Shown in pieces: positions 53,301-63,902 of a stretch of 64,000 bases of DNA; the stretch's first letter is position 1; every line of letters begins with the position of its first letter. A program made the translations under genes and the position numbers. The notes below the pieces were generated by a model that was not told the DNA's origin, made no database searches, and was given only the letters and a program-made list of their open reading frames with translations. Source of the stretch: Chimonanthus salicifolius (lineage: Eukaryota > Streptophyta > Magnoliopsida > Laurales > Calycanthaceae); the NCBI GenBank assembly GCA_013350335.1, contig CM023536.1:10064207-10128206 (forward strand), written 5' to 3'.

Positions 53301-54183
53301 AAGACCACGACGGTGATAGTGTTGTTAGCCTCACTTTAAGTGGGAAGACCAAATATTGTAGATGAGATGTGATATCTGTGACAAGTCATGAGGGCTGTTA
53401 TTTGGTGGTATGTTGTGTTGTCCTCACTTTATGTGGGAAGGCCATTAAGGCGATGTTGTGTTATCGTCGATTCATTGGGAAGGCCACCAAATATCAGTAG
53501 ATGTAATAATGGGTTGGAATATGGCATTTGGCATTGAGCATTACATTTTGCAAAGGCATGAGCATGAAATAAATTGTTATTCTTGCTTATTTGAAATATC
53601 ATTGAGGAAGTAAGGATATCATATGCTATGTTTGTATTATTGTTTTCTTCATTGGGCATGGAGCTCATTCCTTACATTGCAGGCACTCCATTGGACTTGG
53701 GTCTGAACGATAATCACAATTGAGCTTAGAAGGCGATGAGTCGATGAAGAATTCGTAAAAACGCTTAGTTAGTGCAGAAGTTATTATTTAGATTTTAAGT
53801 TGGTTGTTTATTTGATTTGAGACTTTGAGAAAGTTGTTTATTCATTTATTCTTAATTTGTGGAAACTTGGTTAATGAATTCAAGTATGGATTAATTTTGA
53901 GAACGCTTTATTGTGATTGTTTTGGGAATGTGACTAAGTGATGCGTTTAGAAATCCTTGTGTGAGAGATATTTATCCCTTTAAGTTATTTGAAAGGTCAA
54001 ATGAGATGTTATATCTTCAAGCAAGTTGTGGACTTGAGAAATCTTGGTGGCTTGTGAATGTAATTATGTTTGTTTTGAATTTGGCCACAGATTTTGAAAG
54101 TAAGACCCGTTTAGGGCAGCAGGCGATTTAAATTTGTACAGTCAGATCACGCCCTTCTAGGTGTTGGAAGGCGGGGCGTGATA
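50329..54183 (+). repeat. 3' LTR of the + strand gypsy
   Basis: Same structure as the 5' LTR with scattered substitutions and short indels; it carries the same leader-like stretch, donor and repeat block (about 53320-53490). Confidence 0.88.
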
Positions 54184-54244
54184 TAGCTATCGGGCTGCGT
54201 CAGCCATAGATAGAGAGTATCGGCTTGAAAGTGAATACATAATA
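54184..54244 (-). repeat. Outer gypsy 3' LTR, piece 2
   Basis: A 61-bp remnant between the right end of the + strand gypsy and the solo LTR. It starts with the target duplication TAGCT and ends with TAATA. Confidence 0.65.
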
Positions 54245-55269
54245 TGTAACGACCCGTCCCGTTACGGGCACGTTAAAACCGACGCAGATTCCTAAAATCG
54301 ATCCAATACAATTTGGGGTACCTCATTTTTTTTTTTAAAGGAAGACACAGCTCCCGCAACCCACACTGATCATAACAATCTACCAATAAACCAAAAATCG
54401 TAAGCAACCATCATAATTACAAATTATAGCATCATCTCATTATTACATTTATCCAACTCAATGAAGAGTACACATAATCCAAATACATCAGAAAGTCCTT
54501 AATTACGAGATGGGAACTTAACAAATTACAAAACTGCAACTCTACGCCCAACGTCCAACTGAGGTTCCATCACCCCTCCCTCTATGAAGTACCTGTGAGG
54601 CAAGGGGGTGAGCTCTACATGCCCAGTGAGGGTAACACATGCATCATAAGTCACCAAGCATACACTGCATATAATCATATTGACACATCAATGTCTAGGA
54701 TGTCTACATGCATGACCATACAAGCGTGTGCCTTACCCCTAGCACATGGGCCCACGTTAGTCGGGCCTCTAAAACATCCTCTAACCAACCCAATGCAACT
54801 TCCTTATGTGCCCAACCACAACAGTCCACCCATCCACGGGTACGCAGACTGATCCTTAGTCAGATAGGGGTCTATAGTCCTCAACTATACCTATGACCCT
54901 TTCATGACAACCCGCACACATACCACGACCAACCCAAGAGTCGGACTGAGTAGAGTCCCAAACTGATTACCACACGGGAGTAACCACCTCACCAGTCCTC
55001 AACGAACTGCCAACGAGACTCACCTATGGTCTCATCATCTAAGCACCAGAGTCTCAATAGTCAAATCCATAACCTTGGACCACATATGATGGTCTCCACA
55101 CGACTGGTGTATCCACCTCTCACAGGATTCTATAGGTCTTCTACCGAGTGAGCCGGTCGAACTCACTCGTTAGGCGCCCATAAATTCTTGGTGAGTCAAC
55201 GCCCACAAAACGAGTCTCAACAATGAACCCCAAAGTCACAATCGCGGTTAAACACACTACGACATCACA

Positions 55270-55720
55270 CCACATGTTGTCCCCACCATACAGGTGTCCT
55301 AGCCTAGAATACCATACCTCACACTTTACCCACCCTGCAGGTGTTATAGTCTGGAATATCATCTCACACCACACCGCAGGCTGTCCCCCCCCGACAGGTG
55401 TCCTAGCCTAGAGTATCTCATCACATCACATTGCAGGCTGTCCCCACCCTACAGGTGTCCTAACCTGGAATATCTCATCACATCACATCGCAGGTTGTCC
55501 CCACCCTACAGGTGTCCTAGCCTAGAACATCTCATCACATCACATTGCAGGCTGTCCCCACCCTATAGGTGTCCTAGCCTGCAACATCTCAACACATCAC
55601 ATTGCAGGTTGTCCCCACCCTACAGGTGTCCTAGCTTGGAACATCTCATCACATCACATCGCAAGCTATCCCCACCCTACAGGTGTCCTAGCCTGGAGTA
55701 TTTCACCACATCATCCCTCG
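55270..55720. repeat. Minisatellite, about eight 57-bp units
   Basis: Units share 'tgtccccaccctacaggtgt' then 'cctagcct' and 'atctcatcacatcacat'. Each contains the short inverted repeat CACC-ctac-AGGTG. It lies inside the solo LTR. Confidence 0.9.
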
Positions 55721-56045
55721 ACCAATGAGCGGGCAAGCACATCCTCAGCCTACTCGGTCATCTGGGGAATCACAAACCATGCCAACGAGAGCTGTCCCTC
55801 ACCGCATCGTCCCTCGACCTAGGCGAGCACCTCCTCAGCCTACTCGGTCATCTAGGGATCACAAACCATGATAATGGGACCTGTCACTCACCGTTCCGTC
55901 CCTCGACCTAGGCGAGCACCTCCTCAGCCTACTCGGTCATCTAGGGATCACAAACTATGCCAGCGAGAGCTGTCCCTCACCGCACAATCCCCCGGCCAAT
56001 GAGCTGGCGAGCACCTCCTCAGCCCACTCGGCCATCCGGGGATCA
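55716..56045. repeat. Second tandem array, about four 85-90-bp units
   Basis: Units share 'cctcagcctactcggtcatc' and 'ggatcacaaaccatg' and 'gctgtccctcaccg'. Directly follows the 57-bp array in the solo LTR. Confidence 0.85.
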
Positions 56046-57854
56046 CCTCATCCATCACACATTCGGGTATCAGAACCACAATGGACTTCTAAGGTTACCT
56101 TGGGTGAACCAACATTCAGCCTGATGGCCTATCTAGGATTAACATAATTACTTCCTCAAAGAGTCCCTATTGGGGACTTCCAGGCACCTTGTTCCCCAAG
56201 TCAGGTTACACCTCCCTCAAAGGTGTACCAGGGAAACACAAGACAGACCGACCATTTTATTCGAGCAAGGGGCACGACTACCCATATCCAATCACAAGGC
56301 GATACACATCCCATCACGCGTCCGCCGTATGGTCCCATATAACCCTAGTGTTGTTTAACGTCCAAGTCCCTCCGACATTCTGCGCATCCAACACTTGCAT
56401 GTATAATTAACAATAGACATGTGCAGGTACAGTTAACAATAGACATGTTCTCAATAAGGCAACATCATATCACAATTAATCATGTGTATTACAATCTACC
56501 ATGTACTAGCATGTTGACATTTCATCATGTTATCAATCAATTACATTCAATTACTTAATCACGCATAAATAATACAACATCAAGTCCATTTATCATTCTC
56601 ACATCATTACCAGACACGAATACACAGAGTGGGCTCCTCACCACATACTTATCTGAATGGTTCCCTTGGCTAGTGGCAAAACTAAACATAAGGGGTCCCA
56701 TTCTGCGTATTCTGAATCCACATGATTCGAAGGTAAAAAATACAGAAATGCGTATGCTAAAAGTGTGATAGTTCCCTCACCTGTGTGTGTCCTTGAAATC
56801 CAATGCGAGAAAACGAGTACAGGGGTTGAAGGGGCTCAATCTGCTGAAACAAGAACACAAGGATAAGTAACTGAGCAAAACGGGTCAAACTAAGTCTAGA
56901 CTACAAATGGGGCCGAAAGCGAGTCGGGTCCAAACCGAACTGAAGTGGGCCCGAAACTGAAAATTGGGTCCAAAGTTGGGCCAGGATCGAAACTGAGCCC
57001 AAGCTGGAAACTGGGTTGAAATTGGGTCGGGCCCGAAACTGGGTAGAAACGGGCTAAGCCAGGTCCGACGAACTGGGCCGGATTAACGGGGTCCAAAATC
57101 GGACTCGGCTGAGTCAACTCGGCGGCTCCGAGTGACTCAGCTGAAAGAGAAACAAAAAGAGAAGGAAAATCGGGTAAAAGGACAAAAAAGGGGAAAAACG
57201 GGAAAACCAGATGGGGAAGGAAGAGAGGAGAAGGAAAGGAGAGAAGATCGAAGGAGGGTACCTGATATCGGCCACGATTGAGGGTTCCGGCTTAGGGCGG
57301 CGTCAAATTAGGCGATGGAAGGGGGTCGCTGCAAACTGGCGTCGACAAATTCGGGCTAAAATTGCAAATCCAAACGGTGCACAAAGGAAGGGAAGGAAGA
57401 GAGAAGAAGGAGAGAGGGGAGGAAAGGGAGTGGCGGCGGCAGCGGCACCCAAAGGGGAGAGGGATTTAGGGTTAGGGTTAGACGAAGGAGAAGAGAAGAG
57501 ACAAGAGGGAAGGAGAGGGTGAGAAGAGTGCGGCACTGTAGCCGCAATTGCTACAGTGCTGCGGAAAAGAGGGGGGCTATTAAGGGGTTAGGGTTTAGGA
57601 TGATTTCGATTTTTTTTTTTTTTGGCAAAAATAACAAATTAAAGTTCAAACGTAAAAATAGTTTGAATGTTGAACATCAAGAGGGAAAAAATGTGTGATT
57701 TTAAAATATTTTGGCATGACAAGGAGTTCAATAATTCAAATTACTAAAATGCCTTTCGAGTCTCTAAACTCGAAATCGAATAAACCGAGACCCACCGTGG
57801 GGCCCACTGCTACTAAGACCCTAGGATCTCGAGAAATCGGGTCGGGTTGTTACA

Positions 57855-58038
57855 TAATATATATGTATACATATAATAATACAAACAAAATGGTTAATAT
57901 CATTTTTAATTTAATGACCTTCAAGATAAATTGCTGAAACAAATAATATTTCAATTTTACAATTTTAGAAAGCAAACCAATCTTCTCATTTTAATTAATC
58001 TCATAATATTTTCATAGAATAAAATCAATAAAATATTT

Positions 58039-58092
<54 letters not shown>

Positions 58093-59429
58093 CAATATAG
58101 TTTTAAAATTAAAGAAATACCATGGTCTTGAATAATCATATTAGAAAGTCTAAAGTAGTGAATTAGCAATTTAATAAATAAAAGAAAGAGGAGGAGCAGT
58201 GGGTGTTGTTGGAAATGTGGCTTAATTCATTAACATGCAAGTGGGGTCCATGTGAATAAAATTTAATCAAGACTAAGGCTGGTTTCATTCGAAGGTATCC
58301 AGCATGGGTTTAGGCAAGAAGTTTAATTTAGAATGGTGGTATTCTTTACAGTAATATGCATATACAACTCTAAGTGGGGTCTTGGTCAATTTATAAAGTC
58401 CTATAGTTGTTAGACTAAAATAAAAGAAAACTTAACTTTCATTCAAAATAATCATGCTAAAAATAACAAAACATAAATTAAGTTAAACAAAATAACATTT
58501 GTTTAATAAAATAAATGAATGAAAGTAAGATACCTGCCGATGGTGCTACTGGCCGAAAAGGGTGAAAAATGAGAGTTAAGTAAGGGTCAAGAGAGAGAAG
58601 GTGGGGACAGTGGGCTATGGAAGTCTATTGAAAAAACGTTGGAAAAGAAGCTAGATGAAAAACAACTCATTTTAATATATATATATATACTTCAGTCAGT
58701 TAAAAACATGCAAATTTTATCATGTTGTTGTAGCTACAGTAGCTTTTACTATTCATAGCCTATATAATATTATTTTATTAGAGTTATATTTCTATTTCAT
58801 TTTCTCACTAATATTTAATTAAAAAGATTTATTCAATTTGATCTATCTGATCCAAAATGTTAAGTTTTAAAAATATTTAAATACCATATAATTTTGGAAA
58901 GTTATAACCCATTAAAATTAATTGATTTAAATAAAAATCATTTTTTAACACTATTCCCTTAATTTAAGTTGTATTTATTTAAATGGCTTAAGACCTTATT
59001 TTTTAGGTCTAGAAAAATAAAATGATAGATTTAAACATAGATTAAACACTAGGTATTTTTTTAGAATTTTCTAACATATAGAATTATTTAAAATAATTGT
59101 TTTTTAGTTTTTGGGACATTTTTCGTGTAATTTTTAATAACAGTTTTTTGAAATAATGAAATAAAGATATTTATAAATTTCAAAGTCTAAATCCCTAATA
59201 AAGAAATCAATATCACTCAAATAATAATAAATAAATAATTATTCAAACAATAAATACATTGTTAATAGTAAATTACCATTTTGCCCCTCTTATTTAAATG
59301 AGTTGGATCAATGAGCTATAGAGCTCTGATTGGGCCAATTTTGGACTTTTCACAAATCCCTCATTGTAATCTATTTGATTAACAAATTAAATCATATTAT
59401 TTAAGCCTAATTCAGGTCAGGGTATTACA
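57855..59429 (-). repeat. Outer gypsy 3' LTR, piece 3 (LTR start)
   Basis: Starts with TAATA and ends at GGTATTACA, i.e. TGTAATACC on the - strand. It contains a long (AT)n run (58041-58089) and, on -, a candidate splice donor GGCAG|GTATCTTAC (GT at 58532-58533). Confidence 0.7.
58041..58089. repeat. (AT)n microsatellite
   Basis: About 48 bp of uninterrupted AT repeats within the outer gypsy LTR. Confidence 0.95.
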
Positions 59430-59446
59430 TCTTACCCCCCTTAAAG
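59430..59446 (-). other. Polypurine tract of the outer gypsy
   Basis: On the - strand TTTCTTTAAGGGGGGTAAGA directly before the LTR start TGTAATACC; the same form as in the + strand gypsy. Confidence 0.85.
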
Positions 59447-59485
59447 AAATTTCGTCCCGAAATTTAAAATAAACCTCTAACTTTT

Positions 59486-62400
59486 TTATTTTGTGAATAG
59501 ATTAGGGTATAACCTTCGTATTGTCGACTCTGGTTCCCACGTCACTTGTTGTATGTCACGATGTTGCCACAACACTTGCACCAGTGGTATGGACTTCTTT
59601 CTGAGTACTTGCGTTCGAGATCCTTGTATCTCAATTAACACTTTTTCAAATGTCAAATCTTCCGAAACTACAATGTCCTCATAACTTAACAAATGAGATG
59701 GGTTAGGCTCGTATTTTTTCAACATAGATACATGGAATGTACTATGTACTCTTGCCATTGTTTGAGGAAGATCCAGTTGATAGACTACTTTCCCTATTCT
59801 TTTCAAAATTTCAAACGGTCCAACATATTGAGGTGATAGTTTTCCCTCACGACCGAACCGCTGAACTCTATGGTGTGGTGCCACGTAAGAATACTCGGTC
59901 ACCAACTGCAAACTCCTAAAGTCTCTGCCTTTTGTCAGCATAACTTTTCTGTCTGCTTTGGGCTTTCTTGAAACGTTGTCTTATCACTTTGACTTGTTCA
60001 GACGTCTCACATACCAAATCCGGAACCAACAGTGCTTTGTCTCCTACTTCTGTCCAACATAGAGGTGACCAACATGGTCTTCCATACAGGGCTTCATAGG
60101 GTGCCATTTGTAAACTAGAGTGATAACTATTGTTATATACGAACTCAATCAGTGCTAAATGATCTTCCCAACTTCCCTGCATATCCATGACACATGCCCT
60201 TAGTATATCTTCCAAAGTTTGGATGGTCCTTTCTGAATGACCATCAATTTGGGGATGGAAACTTGTGCTAAAATATAGCTTAGTTCCCATATCGTCTAGC
60301 AATCCTTGCCAAAATTTAGATACAAATCTAGAATATCTATCGGATACAATAGAAACATGTACCCCATGTAATCTAATTATGTCTTTTAGATACATTCTAC
60401 TTAGGGTAGTCAAAGAATCATTCTTTTAATGGGCAGAAAATGGGCTGATTTCGTGAGTCGATCAACAATTTTCTAAATAACATCATTTTTCTTAGAAGAC
60501 TTTAGGAAACCAGTCATAAAGTCCATAGTGATATGTTCCCATTTCCATTTAGCCACCTGAAGAGGTTGCATTTTTCCATCAGGTCATTGATGTTCTGCTT
60601 TAACCTATTGACAGGTTAGATATTTAGACACAAAATTTGCCACTTCCCGTTTCATACATTTCCACCAGAATAGTCGTCGCAGATCATGATACATCTTCGT
60701 ACCACTTGGGTTCACTGCAAACCGAGAACGGTGAAAGTGGTGAAGTATTTTTTCTCTGTATTCACCTGATTTTGGTACAAACAATCTTTCTTTAAAAGTC
60801 AGACTTCCGTCAATCCTGATCGTCCACTCTTCCAATGTAGCTCCTCCTGTAAGCTGATTTACCAAATCCTTTGCTTTTGGATCATTCTTTTGTTCTTCCA
60901 TCACTAATCCGACTATTTCGGGTTGCAGAACCCAGTTTTGAATTCTTACTGACTTGTTCCATTTGATCAGCTCCAGATCATAGTCAGATAAGACTTCCAA
61001 CATCTTCCACGGTAAAGATGTTATACATGCAATATTGCCATGTGATTTTTTACTTAAGGTGTCTGCTTCTACATTAGCCTTTCCCGGATGATAGGAGAGA
61101 CTGAAATTGTAATCTCCTAGATATTCCATCCATCTTCGTTGTCTCATATTTAGATCTTTCTGAGTAAACAAATATTTGAGATTATGGTGATCAGAAAATA
61201 CATTAAATTTTTCACCATACAAGTAATGCCGCCAAAATTTTAATGAGAAGACAACAGCTGCCAGTTCCAGATCATGAGTTGGATAATTTTGCTCATTACC
61301 TTTCAGTTGTCTGGAACTGTAAGCCACTACCTTTCCTTCCTGCATTAAAACACATCCTAGTCCAAACTTAAAAGCATCACAAAACACATCATAACATCAT
61401 CCTTATTCAGGCACTATCAGTACTAGAGAGGTGGTCAACTTCTCCTTCAGGTCCTGAAATGCCCTTTCACAAGTTTCATTCCATTTGAACTTGACGTTTT
61501 TCCTCGTCAATCTAGTCATTGATACTGCAATCTGGGAAAAGTGTGGGATAAATTTCCTGTAATATCCGGTTAATCCCAAAAAGCTTCTGATTTCAAACAC
61601 ATTCTTGGAGCTTTCCCAATTCTTTTCTGTTTCTATCTTCACTGGATCTACCGAGATTCCTTCTGTAGTACGTGTCTAAGAAATTGCACTTGAGTTAACC
61701 AAAACTCACACTTGTTCAACTTGGAGTATAACTTATGATCCCTAAGGGTCTAAAGAACAATGGATAGATGACGCTCATGCTCTTATTCAATTGATGAATA
61801 TATCAAAATATCATCTATAAAATCTATCACAAATTCCCTCAAGTATGGCCGAAAGACACGATTCATTAGATCCATAAAAATAGTTGGCGTATTGGTTAAT
61901 CCAAATGACATTACCAAAAACTCATACAAATCGTATTGCGTTCTGAAAGCAGTCTTAGAAATGTTTGCCTCCAGAATCCGTAACTGATGATATCCTGACC
62001 TCAAATCTATTTTAGAGAAACATTTTGATCCCCTCAATAGATGAAAGAGATCATCTATCCTAGGCAATGGATTCTTGTTCTTTATAGTTACCTGATTGAG
62101 TTGTTGGTAATCTATACACATCCTGATCGATCTATCTTTCTTTTTCATAAAGAGAGTGGATGCGCCCCAAGGCGAGTTACTTTGTCCAAAAAAACCAAGA
62201 TTGAGAAGCTCATCTACCTATGTAGCTAGCTCTCTCTGTTCAGCTGGCGCCATCCGGTAAGGTGCCATAAAAATAGGAGATGTTCCTGGCTGTAGATCAA
62301 TAACAAATTCTATATCTCGGCATGGAGGTAGCCCATCTAACTGGTCAGGAAACACATCCATAAACTCACACATCACCCGAGGCACATCAGACTCTACGCC

Positions 62401-62559
62401 ACCTACATCTTCCCATCCCATACTAGCCATCATATTATCAGGATAAACCCTAAGACCAGAAAATTTGCTTCTCATCCTCTCATAAGGTATTAACTTTTCT
62501 ATGAATCCTTCATTAGTTGAAGAGATTCCAAAAATTCTTCTTTGAAAACAATCAATCAA
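59486..62559 (-). pseudogene. Outer gypsy pol: reverse transcriptase, RNase H, integrase, chromodomain-like tail, broken
   Basis: Reading - strand: reverse transcriptase N-part (62559-62218), core with [13 protein letters not shown] and active site FIDD (61810-61821), thumb (61642-61403), RNase H with [20 protein letters not shown] (from 61387), integrase zinc region, integrase core with SIVSDRYSRFVSKFW and FHPQIDGHSERTIQ, and the tail with [16 protein letters not shown] (near 59570). Stops and frameshifts lie between all these parts (for example near 62150-62215, 61780-61645, 60604-60414 and 59940). A decayed relative of the + strand gypsy. Confidence 0.88.
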
Positions 62560-62673
62560 GATTTAATAAGTTGTCAACCAATCCATGCCTAAGATGATGT
62601 CAAAATTTGTCATTTGTAGGATCAGGAAGTTATAGGACAAATCTACACTACAAATTCTTAATATGCATGATTT

Positions 62674-63300
62674 TCATTTTTTGTTTACTAATGCTTTCTT
62701 ACCCAAAGGTGACACTACCATCAAAGGGTTATTTACTTCTACCGGTTGCAAATCCATTTTATCACAGCAAGACCTAGAAATAAAGGAATGTGAAGCATCG
62801 GTATCAAAAAGTACTCGTGCCAAATAACTAAAAAGGGTTAGTGTACCTTCCATCATCGTATTTTCCATCGGCTCTTCCATCTGAGTCCCAATTGTGTAGA
62901 CTCTCCTCTGGGTGGTTTGAGGACATGCCAGTCCCCTTCTTTGTCCGTTCGGTGGTGGTCCGTTCCTAGGTGCCACCGAGCCTTTGGAGATTTGTTGTGA
63001 ACTTCTACCAAAAGATGATTGTGCGACGAATTGAGCTGGACCTGTATTCTGTGAAAGTACGGCTTTGCCAAGATAATGACAATCCCTAAGCACGTGTCCT
63101 GTCTGTTTGCTGTGGTAGCACGTCCTTTATTTCCCGGTTGGACAAGTCCTAATCGTGTGCCCAGGATGGTTATATAAATAGCACACTGGTTGTCGCGTGT
63201 CAGACTGGCTTGATTGTCCTGCAGCAGATTGGTTTTTCTTAAAGAATGGCATTTTCTAGTTGAATTTGGCCTTCTTATTGGAGGGAGGTATCTAGAAATT
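62674..63300 (-). pseudogene. Outer gypsy protease and end of gag, broken
   Basis: The protease active site reads FDTDASHSFI (62780-62808), with Asp in place of the Gly of DTG, which should inactivate it. Upstream are two decayed knuckles (63080-63190): CYLYNHPGHTIRTC and CYHSKQTGHVLRDC, each missing its second Cys. Upstream of about 63300 the capsid is not found. Confidence 0.82.
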
Positions 63301-63312
63301 TTCGGCACGGTT

Positions 63313-63544
63313 TGTGCTACCCCTCCCCTTCCCTAAAAAGTCCCACATCGGTGGGAATGAAAGGGAGGGGTGCGTTTATTAAAGCCACCCAAATGGAACT
63401 CATGTAAGAGGCCTTTTGGGCCAGGTCACGTGGGCCTGGGCCCAAATGTAAAACCGTGCGGGTTTGCGCTGTGTACGAGGCCCAAAGCGGACAATATCTT
63501 ACTGAGTTAAGCCCTAAGCCCTGTTGTCGGGTCGGGTCGTTACA
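63313..63544 (+). repeat. TRIM 5' LTR (232 bp)
   Basis: TGTGCTACCC to GGGTCGTTACA. The expected second base group TGTGATACC is seen in the 3' copy. Confidence 0.92.
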
Positions 63545-63665
63545 AATATGGTATCAGAGCCGAGTTCAACACTCGGACTGTGTGGGCCTATCATCCTTCC
63601 CTGGAGTTGTCAAGTGGACCGGAGTCGAGCCGGGGACGGCTCGAGGCTTTAGGGGGGGGGGTGAT

Positions 63666-63897
63666 TGTGATACCCCTCCCCCTCCCTAAAAAGTCCCACA
63701 TCGGTGGGAATGAAAGGGAGGGGTGGGTTTATTAAAGCCACCCAAATGGAACTCATGTAAGAGGCCTTTTGGGCCGGGTCACGTGGGCCTGGGCCTAAAT
63801 GCAAAACCGTGCAGGTTTGAGCTGTGTGCAAGGCCCAAAGCGGACAATATCTTTCTGAGTTAAGCCCTAAGCCCTGTTGTCGGGTCGGGTCGTTACA
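63666..63897 (+). repeat. TRIM 3' LTR (232 bp)
   Basis: TGTGATACCC to GGGTCGTTACA, followed by target duplication CGGTT. Confidence 0.92.
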
Positions 63898-63902
63898 CGG
63901 TT

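Larger units (their letters stand above)
41658..54183 (+). mobile_element. Ty3/gypsy (Tekay/Del-like) retrotransposon with 3.8-kb LTRs
   Basis: 12.5-kb element. LTRs are 41658-45499 (3842 bp) and 50329-54183 (about 3855 bp), both starting TGTAATGACCCGACCC. The 5' LTR ends GGCGTGGCA; the 3' LTR ends GGCGTGATA, explained by two transitions. The target duplication is TAACT (41653-41657) versus TAGCT (54184-54188), one transition. Primer site TGGTATCAGAGC lies at 45503-45514 and polypurine tract TTTAAGGGGGGTAGGA at 50313-50328. Order protease, reverse transcriptase, RNase H, integrase, chromodomain-like tail places it in gypsy chromoviruses. Long LTRs and the tail fit Tekay/Del. Inserted in the LTR of the outer - strand gypsy. 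Confidence 0.88.
54245..57854 (-). mobile_element. Solo LTR of a third gypsy family (3610 bp)
   Basis: Bounded by TGTAACGACCCG and GGGTTGTTACA with a perfect 5-bp target duplication TAATA (54240-54244 and 57855-57859). No internal region. Orientation is taken as - because the motif gAGCTCTACATGCCCAGTGA (54610-54629) is the reverse complement of the one in the + strand gypsy LTR and because a candidate donor GATATCAG|GTACCC (GT 57260-57261) lies on -. It probably arose by recombination between the two LTRs of a full element. Confidence 0.85.
63313..63897 (+). mobile_element. TRIM element, complete and young (585 bp)
   Basis: Two 232-bp LTRs (63313-63544, 63666-63897) surround a 121-bp interior. 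The target duplication CGGTT is perfect (63308-63312, 63898-63902). Primer site TGGTATCAGAGC is at 63549-63560; a polypurine tract of A plus about ten G lies before the 3' LTR. No ORF. About a dozen differences between LTRs by eye. LTRs carry AAAAAGTCCCACATCGG, AAGAGGCCTTTTGGGCC and CCCAAAGCGGACAATATC, all also present in the other two TRIMs. Confidence 0.92.

Noticed and set aside
55270..55720. Regularly spaced repeats resembling a CRISPR array
   Set aside because: Units are contiguous tandem copies without unique spacers, lie within a plant LTR and have no cas genes nearby.
54595..56410. Short + strand ORFs in the solo LTR
   Set aside because: They translate tandem repeats and lack any domain; the LTR borders and target duplication explain the region.
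57465..57600. TTTAGGG-like words (ggatttagggttagggttag)
   Set aside because: Only two to three imperfect units within a GC-rich LTR; too short for an interstitial telomere.
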